NCBI GenBank assembly: GCA_017847995.1
Contig: JAGAPB010000009.1
Span: 1-35,098 of the forward strand
Direction of reading: 5' to 3'
Length of the DNA stretch: 35,098 nt
Source of the DNA: Oscillospiraceae bacterium
GTDB lineage: Bacteria; Bacillota; Clostridia; Oscillospirales; Ruminococcaceae
Each line of letters opens with the position of its first letter. Position 1 is the stretch's first letter. Below, in pieces: positions 1 to 7,278 of the stretch. The position numbers and the translations under genes are program-made. The notes under the pieces are model-generated. The model was not told the DNA's origin. It was given only the letters and a program-made list of their open reading frames with translations, and ran no database searches.

Positions 1-926
1 CGGTTGATGCCTTCCACCTCATGGGTGATGCGGTCGGTGATCTTGTGCAGCAGGGCGTAGGGGATCTCTTCGATGGTGGCCGACATGGCATCGGTGGTGT
101 TGACAGCACGGATGATGGCGGACCAGCCTTCGTAACGCTTTCCATCGCGCACGCCAACACTCTTCATGTCGGGCACAGCAATGAAGTACTGCCACACCTT
201 GCCTGCCAAACCGGCGTTGTCAAATTCTTCACGCAGGATGGCGTCGGCTTCGCGCAGGGCGTTCAGACGGTCACGGGTGATGGCACCCAGGCAGCGCACG
301 CCCAGGCCGGGGCCGGGGAAGGGCTGACGGTAAACCATTGCGTGGGGCAGGCCCAAGGCTTCGCCAACCACACGAACTTCGTCCTTATACAGCAGACGAA
401 CGGGCTCTACCAGTTCAAACTGCATCTCTTCGGGCAGGCCGCCAACATTGTGGTGGGCCTTTACGCCGTCGCTTTCCAGAATGTCGGGGTAGATGGTACC
501 CTGTGCCAGGAAGGAGATGCCTTCCAGCTTGCCGGCTTCTTCATCAAACACCTTGATGAACTCGCCGCCGATGATCTTGCGCTTCTGCTCGGGGGCATCC
601 ACGCCGGCCAGCAGGTCGAGGAAACGGTCGGTGGCGTCGATGTAGATCAGGTTGGCATCCAGCTCTTTGCCGAACACTTCAATAACCTGTTCGCTTTCGC
701 CCTTGCGCATCAGGCCATGGTTGACATGTACGCAAACCAACTGCTTGCCAATGGCTTTGATCAGCAGGGCTGCAACGACCGAACTGTCAACACCGCCGGA
801 AAGAGCCAACAGAACCTTTTTGTCCCCAACCTGGGCACGAATTTCAGCAACCTGTTCCTGGATGAACTGGTTGGCCAGCTCGGGGGTGGTGATACGCACC
901 ATATCTTCGGGGCGCTTGTTAAGCAT
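1..926 (-). CDS. guaA: GMP synthase, ATP-pyrophosphatase subunit (partial, runs off left edge)
   Basis: Converts XMP to GMP in purine synthesis. It adenylates XMP, then replaces the adenylate with ammonia. The protein opens with MLNKRPEDMVRI and reaches the PP-loop SGGVDSS by about residue 43. It continues through the KRKIIG, QGTIYPD, HHNVGGLPE and PFPGPGLGVR motifs of GuaA into the C-terminal dimerisation domain, ending in EVEGINR at the window edge, roughly 15 residues short of the usual end. The ATG at 926 has GGAGGAATGTTCC before it. There is no glutaminase (GATase) domain: full-length bacterial GuaA has about 200 residues ahead of the PP-loop domain, here only about 40. It therefore looks like the split, archaeal-type synthetase subunit, which needs a separate glutaminase or free ammonia. 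Identity is very secure; the split state is read directly from the start and its upstream DNA. Confidence 0.95.
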   Translation of the reverse strand, partial: MLNKRPEDMVRITTPELANQFIQEQVAEIRAQVGDKKVLLALSGGVDSSVVAALLIKAIGKQLVCVHVNHGLMRKGESEQVIEVFGKELDANLIYIDATDRFLDLLAGVDAPEQKRKIIGGEFIKVFDEEAGKLEGISFLAQGTIYPDILESDGVKAHHNVGGLPEEMQFELVEPVRLLYKDEVRVVGEALGLPHAMVYRQPFPGPGLGVRCLGAITRDRLNALREADAILREEFDNAGLAGKVWQYFIAVPDMKSVGVRDGKRYEGWSAIIRAVNTTDAMSATIEEIPYALLHKITDRITHEVEGIN

Positions 927-995
927 GGAACATTCCTCCACTTCCAAATCTATGAAAACACAGGGTTTTCAATCCAAAAAATTGTTTACTTTCAA

Positions 996-1024
996 AGTGT
1001 AACAGCTATTTTTTTTGCTGTCAA
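996..1024 (-). promoter_or_regulatory. Sigma-A type promoter of guaA
   Basis: On the minus strand TTGACA (1024-1019) is followed after 17 bases by TACACT (1001-996), about 70 bases upstream of the guaA start. No purine riboswitch-like structure was recognised in the short leader. Confidence 0.65.
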
Positions 1025-1211
1025 TTGCCCAAAAACAACTGGCTTGTCTGCAAAAAAAATTTTGTAACATTGCAAAAAAGTACGGTTTATATTCCCCTTG
1101 GAATTTGCCATTTTTTGCTGAGAATTTTTGCCCGGGGCATTGGCTCAATGGTATCTTCTCTCTGCAAGTGCGCATTATTCCAACTCTGCCATGGAATAGG
1201 GTAAAAGCGTA

Positions 1212-1243
1212 CCCCCATACTTTGTGTATGGGGGCACTTTTTT
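1212..1243 (+). terminator. Strong hairpin terminator in the guaA-murJ gap
   Basis: The stem CCCCCATAC (1212-1220) pairs perfectly with GTATGGGGG (1226-1234) around loop TTTGT, followed by CAC and six Ts (1238-1243). The U-run favours plus-strand termination. On the minus strand the same hairpin is followed only by GCTTTT, so it may also end murJ transcripts less efficiently. Confidence 0.7.
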
Positions 1244-1323
1244 CAGTTGTGTTTTAGCCAAACCAGCCTATATCAAAACCGTATGTTTTCTTATGTCAGG
1301 TGGCCTAATGATTATCCGTTGGA

Positions 1324-2865
1324 TCAAGCAGATTTTCTGCGGGTAATGGTCTGGTAAGCTCCCACGATGACCTGGGCCATTTCGCGGGTGCCCAGCAGCA
1401 GCAAAACCACCACATAGACCACCACGCCAACACCGGCGGCGGCAACCATGGGCAGCAGGGGCTCGGTGATCTCCAGCAGAGTTTCCACGCCCCAATAGGC
1501 GCCCTTGGCGGCAGCGATCATCACAGCGGTGCCGACCAGCATCTTGACGCCGCTGACCAGCAGACTGCGCCAACCCATAGGGCCAATTTTTCGCCGCAGG
1601 CTGATCATCAGCATAATAACGGTGATAACGCTGGAAAGGCTGGTGGCCAGGGCCAGACCCTTGTGGGCCAAAGGCCCGATCAGAGCATAGTTGAGGCCGA
1701 TGTTGAGCAGAACGGCCAGAATGGAGTTGAAAGTGGGAATCTTGGTATCCTGCATGGAATAGAACACGTTGGAAAGGACGTCGCGGTAGCTGTAGAAAAT
1801 AAGGCCGATGGAATAGAAGGTCAAAGATTCAGCGGTGAGGCGAACGGCATCGGCCCCAAAGGCGCCGCGTTCAAACAGGATGCGGATGATGGGCTCGGCA
1901 AAGAAGATGAGGGCGGCCGACATAGGCAGTACGATGAGCGTGACCATCCCCATACCGGTGCGGGTGGTGCGCTTGATGCTGCGCATATTGTGCTGGGCGT
2001 TCTGGCGGGAAAGCTGGGGGAACACAGCGGTGATGAGCGAAACAACAAAGACCGAGGTGACTACACCGAATACACGGTTGGCATAGTTCAGGGCCGAAAC
2101 GCTGCCCTCCACCAGGGTGGAACCCAGGGAACGGTCGATGAGGGCGTTGATCTGGATAATGGTACGTCCGGCAAAGATGGGCAGCACCAGCTTGAGCAGT
2201 TTTTTGATGTAGGGGTCACGCAGGCGGAACTGAGGGAAATAGGTATAACCTTTTTTGAGGGCGACCCCCAGCAGCATCCCCACCGCAACGGCATAGCCGA
2301 TGACCGGGCCGGTGCCCAAAATCAGGGTGGAATTATCCTTGGCCAGCAGAATGGTAAGGATGACCATGATATTCAGCGGCACACTGACCAGACCCACCGC
2401 CACAAAGCTGCCCTTCATCTGCAAATAGCCCTGCAGCATATAGGAAAGGGCGATGAACAGCAGCGAGATGACCATGATGCGTGCCAGCGAAACGGCAAAC
2501 TGCAGGGTGGCTTCATCAAAGCCAACGGCAAACAGCTTGACGATGGGCTCGCTGAAGGCCTGGAAGATGCCCACCAAAGCCATCGAAATGAGCAAAATCA
2601 GCGAAGTGGTGCTGTTGTGGAACTGCTGCAGCCGCCGGGGATTGTTGACCTCCAGCTCGCTGTAGATGGAGATGTAGCAGGTCATGATGGCGGTGCCCAG
2701 ACCGGCCAGAATGACCGTGGGGATGGAAAAGCAGATGACGTAGGCATCGCTGACGGCGCCTGCGCCAAAGCGGTAGGCCAAAACCATTTCGCGCACAAAG
2801 CCAAGCAGCTTGGCAAGCACGGTGGTGGCCATCATGATGATGGTATATTTCGCGGCTTTTTGCAC
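1324..2865 (-). CDS. murJ: Lipid II flippase MurJ (MviN family)
   Basis: A polytopic membrane protein of the MOP superfamily that moves lipid II across the cytoplasmic membrane for peptidoglycan assembly. The 513 residues have the family's usual length and about 14 hydrophobic segments. The N-terminal LLGFVREMVLAYRFGAGAVSDAYVI region and the later RVFGVVTSVFVVSLITAVFP and ILFERGAF segments are typical MurJ signatures. The start is a GTG at 2865, preceded by GGAGG ten bases upstream. It is transcribed alone, with a promoter just upstream and no close partner gene, but it sits beside an O-acetylation cluster and in a window rich in lipid II enzymes. The C-terminus ends in a short basic tail (TITRRKSA). 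A paralogous oligosaccharide flippase is possible but less likely given the sequence. Confidence 0.92.
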   Translation of the reverse strand: MQKAAKYTIIMMATTVLAKLLGFVREMVLAYRFGAGAVSDAYVICFSIPTVILAGLGTAIMTCYISIYSELEVNNPRRLQQFHNSTTSLILLISMALVGIFQAFSEPIVKLFAVGFDEATLQFAVSLARIMVISLLFIALSYMLQGYLQMKGSFVAVGLVSVPLNIMVILTILLAKDNSTLILGTGPVIGYAVAVGMLLGVALKKGYTYFPQFRLRDPYIKKLLKLVLPIFAGRTIIQINALIDRSLGSTLVEGSVSALNYANRVFGVVTSVFVVSLITAVFPQLSRQNAQHNMRSIKRTTRTGMGMVTLIVLPMSAALIFFAEPIIRILFERGAFGADAVRLTAESLTFYSIGLIFYSYRDVLSNVFYSMQDTKIPTFNSILAVLLNIGLNYALIGPLAHKGLALATSLSSVITVIMLMISLRRKIGPMGWRSLLVSGVKMLVGTAVMIAAAKGAYWGVETLLEITEPLLPMVAAAGVGVVVYVVVLLLLGTREMAQVIVGAYQTITRRKSA

Positions 2866-2908
2866 GGCACAGGCACCTCCTTCCTCGGGGAATGATCGTA
2901 ACTAAAGT

Positions 2909-2938
2909 ATTTTACCACATTATGGTGTCTTTCGTCCA
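2909..2938 (-). promoter_or_regulatory. Probable promoter of murJ
   Basis: TGGACG (2938-2933) and TAAAAT (2914-2909) on the minus strand are 18 bases apart, about 45 bases before the murJ GTG. The -10 is good and the -35 is weak. Confidence 0.5.
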
Positions 2939-3012
2939 CTATAAAAGTGTTTTTCAAGGCCGGACTATGGGAATTCTATTCGCCCGCCGGGCAAAACATT
3001 CCCGGCAAACAG

Positions 3013-3038
3013 CAAACCGGCTCGGATGAGCCGGTTTG
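3013..3038 (-). terminator. Hairpin after the O-acetylation operon
   Basis: A perfect 11-base stem, CAAACCGGCTC with GAGCCGGTTTG and loop GGAT, begins about seven bases after the stop of the DHHW gene. The U-tract beyond it is poor (GCTGTTTG), so termination may be incomplete. Confidence 0.6.
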
Positions 3039-3044
3039 AAAGGA

Positions 3045-4199
3045 TCAGTAACGCAGTTTGGCCAGGTTGGTATCCTGCACAAAATTCATGTAGTTGTACA
3101 TCAGCAGAATGTCGTCGAAGCCTTTTTCCCCGGCCTGCTGCAGCACAGCGCTGAGGCTGAAGACATGGCGCAGGTCTGCCACCCAAACCTCGTCGTAGTT
3201 TTGGGTGAGGAAGGGGGCAAGGCTGTTGCCATAGCTGTCTTTGATAAGCAGCACACGGGTGGGGTTTTCCACGCCGCTGTTGACCACAATTTGGGTCAGG
3301 CCGTGGTTGCCCCACAGGAAGGAGGCGTACTTATCCCGTTCCTGCAGCTTTGCCAGATCATACATGCCGTCATAGCTTTGGCCGTCGATGATGACCTCCT
3401 CCACCGGCAGGTCGTACCAGGTGATGGTGTCGGGCACAGCGTTGTAAAGCTTGGCCTTGCTGTAATAGGTGCCGTAAAAGTCCTCCTGCAGGTTGGCGTA
3501 GGGGGCCAGCTCCTCCAGGGGTGCAGGGGTCATGCCCTTGCTTTCCACATATTCCCGATAGGCGTAGTAGGCGCCAAGGGTGGTCCAGTGGTGGTCGGTG
3601 CGGTAATAGATATACTCGTCATCATGAGCTTCCAGCACAGGGCCAAAGTCCAGTTTTTCCAGGTTTTCGGCATCAATGCGGGTGTACATTTCCCGGATCA
3701 GGGGCTCCTGGTCCACATTGGGGAAGCCGGCGGGAACCTTTTCCCCCAGCACCTGATAAGAGTTGGGAATGACCGCCAGGGTCACGCTCTGTTCCGGGTA
3801 CTGTTCCAGATATTCCTGCACAAAGCCGATGTTTTTTTCAAGCTGCTTCTGGTCAACGGCGGTGTACTTTTCGAACATATAATCATCCTGGCCAAAGGCC
3901 ACGCAGTTGTTTTCAATTTTCTGCAAAGCCGATTCCGAAACCGACTTCATGGTGATCCACTGGTCACGCCAGATAAACTGGTCGTTGACATATTCCTCGT
4001 AATCCATGGTGTACTCGTTGGCCACCAGCTTTTCCACCGTGAATTTGGGCTTCTGGGTCAGCACGCGGTTTTCCATTTCCGAAAACTGGCGGGTGGTGGA
4101 GGTCATGTCCATGCAGAACATAAAAATGAGGAACAGGGCAAACAGGCAAAGCAGCGGATAGCGCAGAACCTGACGCAGTTTTTCGGTCAATTTTTTCAT
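3045..4199 (-). CDS. DHHW family protein, AlgX/AlgJ-like partner of the MBOAT acyltransferase
   Basis: About 384 residues with one N-terminal membrane anchor (residues about 15-33), the rest predicted outside the membrane. The family-defining stretch YYRTDHHWTTLGAYYAY supplies the Asp-His pair, and a later LLIKDSYGNSLAPFL carries the serine expected of an SGNH-like O-acetyltransferase or esterase, as in AlgX/AlgJ. The gene lies 13-16 bases downstream of the MBOAT gene. By analogy with alginate and other polymer acetylation systems, it would take acetyl groups delivered across the membrane and place them on a surface polysaccharide; the polymer is unknown. A GTG at 4202, one codon earlier and seven bases after GGAGG, is an equally possible start. 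Family call is firm, substrate unknown. Confidence 0.85.
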   Translation of the reverse strand: MKKLTEKLRQVLRYPLLCLFALFLIFMFCMDMTSTTRQFSEMENRVLTQKPKFTVEKLVANEYTMDYEEYVNDQFIWRDQWITMKSVSESALQKIENNCVAFGQDDYMFEKYTAVDQKQLEKNIGFVQEYLEQYPEQSVTLAVIPNSYQVLGEKVPAGFPNVDQEPLIREMYTRIDAENLEKLDFGPVLEAHDDEYIYYRTDHHWTTLGAYYAYREYVESKGMTPAPLEELAPYANLQEDFYGTYYSKAKLYNAVPDTITWYDLPVEEVIIDGQSYDGMYDLAKLQERDKYASFLWGNHGLTQIVVNSGVENPTRVLLIKDSYGNSLAPFLTQNYDEVWVADLRHVFSLSAVLQQAGEKGFDDILLMYNYMNFVQDTNLAKLRY

Positions 4200-4215
4200 C
4201 ACTGCTCCACCTCCC

Positions 4216-5607
4216 TTAGAAACGGAAATACAGGAACGGATTGTAGGTGGCGTCTACCAGATAGGCCACCGACAGCACCAAAATTCCCAACAGCAAAACG
4301 ATGCGCAGGGGCTGGTACCACCCCTTGCCCATGGCTTCCAGCTTTTTGGAGGCCCAGGGCACGATGGGGGCCGAGAAGACGCAGCCCATTGCCAAAACCA
4401 CACCGTAGTTGCGCAGATAATAGATCCAGTCGGTGCCGCCAAAGCCGCCGAACATGCGGCCAAGCAGCACGCCAAGCTGGCCCAGGTCGGTGACGGCAAA
4501 CAGTGCCCAGCTCAGCATCACCAGCAGCACCAGGTAGAGGTGGCTGATGATTTTGTGACGCCCCAGGAAATCGCCGATGAGGTACTTTTCCAGCACCAGG
4601 AAAACGAAGCTGTAAAGGCCCCACAGAATAAAGTTCCAGTTGGCGCCATGCCAGAAGCCGGTGGCGGCCCACACCACAAACATATTGAAGATGTGGCGGG
4701 AACGGCTTACCCGGTTGCCGCCCAGGGGGATGTAGAGATATTCGCGGAACCAGGAGCCGAGGGTCATGTGCCAGCGGCGCCAGAATTCGGTAACAGAGCG
4801 GGAAATGTAGGGGTAATTGAAGTTATCGGGGAATTCGAAGCCCAGTATACGGCCCAGGCCGATGGCCATCAGCGAATAGCCCGAGAAGTCAAAGTAGATC
4901 TGAAGGGTATAGGCCAGCACGCCCAGCCAGGCCAAGGGCATGGAAATATTGGCAAAGCCGATGGTTTCCACCTCGGTCCACAAAGCGCCGCAGGCATTGG
5001 CGATCAGCACCTTGCGCCCCAGACCCATGATAAAGGTAGCGACACCGCTTTCGATGCGGTCCAGCCGGAGGGTGCGGGTCTTCAGCTCGCGGGCAACATC
5101 GGTATAGCGCACGATGGGGCCGGCGATGAGCTGGGGGAACAGCACCACAAAGGCACCGAAGTCGATGATATTGGTTTCGGCCTTCACTTTGCCGCGGTAG
5201 ACATCGATGGTGTAGCTCATGGTTTGGAAGGTGTAGAAGCTGATGCCCAAGGGCAGCGTGAGGGAAAGCATGCCGATGGAGGTGCCCAGCAGAGCGTTGA
5301 TATTTTCGATGAAGAAATTGGTGTACTTGAAAAAGCCCAGCATGCCCAGGTTAAAGAACACCGACAACAGCAAAAAGCCCTTGCAGGCGCGGGAATTGCC
5401 CCGGTGCTTTTCAATGCCGTTGGAGGCCACATAGTCCACCACGATGGAGGCCACCATGATGGGGAAATAGCGGACCTCGCCCCAGCAATAGAACACCAGG
5501 CTGAGCACCAGCAGGGTGAAGTTCTTCAGCTTTTTGGGCACAAGATAATAGAGCAAAAATGCAATGGGTAAAAAACGAAACAAAAACAGAATACTGCTGA
5601 ATACCAT
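4216..5607 (-). CDS. MBOAT family O-acyltransferase (AlgI/DltB-like)
   Basis: A 463-residue multi-spanning membrane enzyme. It contains the AlgI-type blocks PLGISFYTFQTMSYTIDVYRG, FPQLIAGPIVRY, YFDFSGYSLMAIGLGR, EFWRRWHMTLGSWFREYLYIPLGG and the invariant catalytic histidine in GFWHGANWNF. Such proteins pass an acyl group, usually acetyl, from the cytoplasm across the membrane. The ATG at 5607 has GGAGG at good distance. Its order after a DUF4358 lipoprotein and before a DHHW protein is a recurrent Firmicutes arrangement for acetylating a cell-surface glycopolymer. DltB is less likely because dltA, dltC and dltD are not present. The acceptor is not deducible from the sequence. Confidence 0.92.
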   Translation of the reverse strand: MVFSSILFLFRFLPIAFLLYYLVPKKLKNFTLLVLSLVFYCWGEVRYFPIMVASIVVDYVASNGIEKHRGNSRACKGFLLLSVFFNLGMLGFFKYTNFFIENINALLGTSIGMLSLTLPLGISFYTFQTMSYTIDVYRGKVKAETNIIDFGAFVVLFPQLIAGPIVRYTDVARELKTRTLRLDRIESGVATFIMGLGRKVLIANACGALWTEVETIGFANISMPLAWLGVLAYTLQIYFDFSGYSLMAIGLGRILGFEFPDNFNYPYISRSVTEFWRRWHMTLGSWFREYLYIPLGGNRVSRSRHIFNMFVVWAATGFWHGANWNFILWGLYSFVFLVLEKYLIGDFLGRHKIISHLYLVLLVMLSWALFAVTDLGQLGVLLGRMFGGFGGTDWIYYLRNYGVVLAMGCVFSAPIVPWASKKLEAMGKGWYQPLRIVLLLGILVLSVAYLVDATYNPFLYFRF

Positions 5608-5655
5608 AGGTCCTCCGTGGGAACGGAAGGTTCCCTCAAACGATGATGGTTTATT

Positions 5656-6138
5656 TTAAGAAAAGCTGCTTAGAAAGATCTCACAGGCCTTTTCGGTTTG
5701 TTGATCTTTGTGGGCCGCAGGCACTGCCAGGCAGCACCATTCGCCCCGTGAGATGACCCGGCCATATTGTTCGGCCGAAATTTCTTCGCCCAGCCAGGCG
5801 GACGCCGTTTGGCGCACCAGCTCCAGGCGCTGCTGCAACAGATGGTACAGGGCATCCCCCTCCCCTTCCGCCTTCAGCAAAAAAAGCTGGGCCTCCAAGG
5901 GTTCTTCGGCTACAAACAGTCCCACCGCTTCCGCATAGTCCTTTTCCGAAAGGCCAAGCAGCATTTCCAGTTCCGCGGCGGAAAGAAGTTCGGGCCGGAA
6001 ACTATCCGAAAGGCTCGTCCACATTTGGGATGCCAGCTCTTCCGGTCGGGCATCAAGCACAGGCTGGGGCGAGGTGTTTTTTGCGCTGCACCCCACAACC
6101 AGCAGCAGCGCGGCAAGCACGGTCAAACAACGTTTCAT
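5656..6138 (-). CDS. DUF4358-type lipoprotein
   Basis: A 160-residue protein with a lipoprotein signal peptide: MKRCLT, a hydrophobic core, and the lipobox LLVVGC with Cys17 as the likely lipidated residue. The mature part is mostly acidic and helical, ending with a Trp-Cys-Cys segment (GEWCCLAVPAA) and EKACEIFLSSFS. Small DUF4358 lipoproteins commonly accompany MBOAT and DHHW genes, so it is probably an accessory factor of surface polymer acetylation outside the membrane, but its activity is unknown. RBS GGGAGGA precedes the ATG. It starts 72 bases after the HAD gene and stops 48 bases before the MBOAT gene. The family assignment rests on size, lipobox and context. Confidence 0.7.
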   Translation of the reverse strand: MKRCLTVLAALLLVVGCSAKNTSPQPVLDARPEELASQMWTSLSDSFRPELLSAAELEMLLGLSEKDYAEAVGLFVAEEPLEAQLFLLKAEGEGDALYHLLQQRLELVRQTASAWLGEEISAEQYGRVISRGEWCCLAVPAAHKDQQTEKACEIFLSSFS

Positions 6139-6210
6139 CTTCTTCCTCCCTTTGGCACAAAAAGATACGTTTAGTATCTGCCGCAGAGGAAAAGATATGC
6201 CGCCAAAGGG

Positions 6211-6876
6211 TCAAATGCTGGATTCCAAAAAGCTTTGCAGTTCTTCCATGGTGTTGGCACAACAGACATGGGCCACGTCGGTCAAATCCTCTTTGCCCCG
6301 GAAGCCGAAGCCCCAGGTAACAGCCACAAAGTCCAGCCCGGCCTCGGCTGCGCCGCGGCCATCGCTGGCGGTATCGCCCACCATAACGGCCTCTTCCGGG
6401 CTGCCGCCCATCTCCTCCAGGGTTTGCAGGATAAGCTGTGCCTTGCTGACACCGGAATTATCCTGATAACAGGCCACCGAATCGAACAACTCGGATGCAC
6501 CCTTGGCCTCCAGGCAGATGCGGGTGAAAAGCCAGGGCTTCATGGTTGCGACCGAAAGCTTGCAGCCCTTTGCCTTCAAGCCTTTCAGCATTTCCTCCAT
6601 GCCGGGATAAAAGGGAGAATTACCCGCCCCTTCCATAGAGGCATACAGACGGTTGAAAACATCCAACGCATGCTGGTTGTCCTCCCCTTCCAGCCCGTAA
6701 AGCCGGTAAAAGCTATCTTCCAGCGCCGGGCCGATAACGGTGCGGAGCTCCTGATCGCTAAGATGCCGCAACCCCAGCTCCTGCTCGGCTTTGGTAAAGC
6801 TGACGACCACACCGGGATAGGTATCCATCAAGGTTCCATCCAGGTCAAAAACAAAATAAGAATAACGCTTTGACAT
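6211..6876 (-). CDS. HAD family hydrolase, phosphoglycolate phosphatase-like
   Basis: A 221-residue cytoplasmic HAD subfamily IA phosphatase. Motif I is FDLDGTLMDT, motif II the Thr of SVATMKP, motif III a Lys in SKAQLILQ, motif IV GDTASDGRGAAEAGL. The helical cap lies between motifs I and II. Relatives remove phosphate from small metabolites such as phosphoglycolate, pyrophosphate or nucleotides; the substrate cannot be told. The start at 6876 was chosen because AGGAGG lies nine bases upstream; an in-frame GTG at 6900 has no ribosome site. It is the first gene of the probable unit that continues into the lipoprotein, MBOAT and DHHW genes, though a role in acetylation is not implied. Confidence 0.88.
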   Translation of the reverse strand: MSKRYSYFVFDLDGTLMDTYPGVVVSFTKAEQELGLRHLSDQELRTVIGPALEDSFYRLYGLEGEDNQHALDVFNRLYASMEGAGNSPFYPGMEEMLKGLKAKGCKLSVATMKPWLFTRICLEAKGASELFDSVACYQDNSGVSKAQLILQTLEEMGGSPEEAVMVGDTASDGRGAAEAGLDFVAVTWGFGFRGKEDLTDVAHVCCANTMEELQSFLESSI

Positions 6877-6907
6877 TGCCACGATCCTCCTGTTACACAC
6901 TTGTTCT

Positions 6908-6936
6908 ATTGTAGCCTAATACCGCCAATTTTTCAA
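6908..6936 (-). promoter_or_regulatory. Promoter of the HAD-lipoprotein-MBOAT-DHHW unit
   Basis: TTGAAA (6936-6931), 17 bases, TACAAT (6913-6908) on the minus strand, about 30 bases before the HAD start. Confidence 0.7.
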
Positions 6937-6972
6937 CCAAAAACGTTCTGCCCCCTTGGAAAGAAAACCGGT

Positions 6973-7003
6973 AAAAAAACAGTCCATCCCGAAAGATGGA
7001 CTG
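6973..7003 (-). terminator. Rho-independent terminator of the cysteine-rich small gene
   Basis: On the minus strand CAGTCCATC (7003-6995) pairs with GATGGACTG (6988-6980) around a six-base loop and is followed at once by seven Ts. A textbook terminator 18 bases after the stop at 7021. Confidence 0.9.
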
Positions 7004-7020
7004 CTTCAGCAGATCGTGTT

Positions 7021-7218
7021 TTATTTCTTTACATACCCACGGTCGCGGGCCAGGTTTTCAAAGCTGCGGTCATAGGTTTTTTCGGCTTCGGGGCTGAACA
7101 TACAGGCAGGAGCGCCCTTGGCACGGTGGTGGGCAATGCATTCGCAGCATTTGCCGTGGCGGGGGCAGCCGGGATAGGTGCAGGCACAGGTTTCGGGGGT
7201 GGCACAGGGCATGGTCAT
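7021..7218 (-). CDS. Small cysteine-rich protein (DUF6485-like)
   Basis: A 65-residue protein with eight cysteines in its first 40 residues: Cys in [16 protein letters not shown], then [11 protein letters not shown] and APACMF. The Cys/His pattern suggests a structural zinc or iron site. The C-terminal third is a charged helix ([22 protein letters not shown]). It resembles the short Clostridia family annotated DUF6485, whose function is unknown; this match is from memory. GGAGAGT precedes the ATG directly. It has its own promoter and terminator, so it is a monocistronic gene between pyk and the HAD operon. Confidence 0.7.
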   Translation of the reverse strand: MTMPCATPETCACTYPGCPRHGKCCECIAHHRAKGAPACMFSPEAEKTYDRSFENLARDRGYVKK

Positions 7219-7249
7219 ACTCTCCTTTATGTCAGTTTGGTATGGTTCT

Positions 7250-7278
7250 ATTATACATCAAAATTCACACAGCTTCAA
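7250..7278 (-). promoter_or_regulatory. Promoter of the cysteine-rich small gene, overlapping the pyk 3' end
   Basis: TTGAAG (7278-7273), 17 bases, perfect TATAAT (7255-7250) on the minus strand. The -35 lies inside the last codons of pyk. No terminator separates pyk from this gene. Confidence 0.7.

Larger units (their letters stand above)
927..1323. other. Gene-free gap between guaA and murJ
   Basis: This stretch of 397 bases has no convincing protein gene. It holds the guaA promoter near its left end and a strong hairpin terminator at 1212-1243 whose T-run is on the plus strand, although both flanking genes are on the minus strand. Between them (about 1085-1200) are several segments able to pair, for example ATTCC near 1091 with GGAAT near 1193. 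An unannotated small plus-strand RNA ending at the terminator is possible, but I see no well-spaced promoter for it. Confidence 0.4.

Noticed and set aside
1134-1180. tRNA-like stretch GGGGCATTGGCTCAATGGTA
   Set aside because: The D-loop-like part resembles tRNA, but the D-stem cannot close, there is no T-arm and the acceptor ends do not pair.
4216-5607. DltB of a teichoic acid D-alanylation operon
   Set aside because: No dltA, dltC or dltD nearby; the partner is a DHHW/AlgX-like protein and a DUF4358 lipoprotein.
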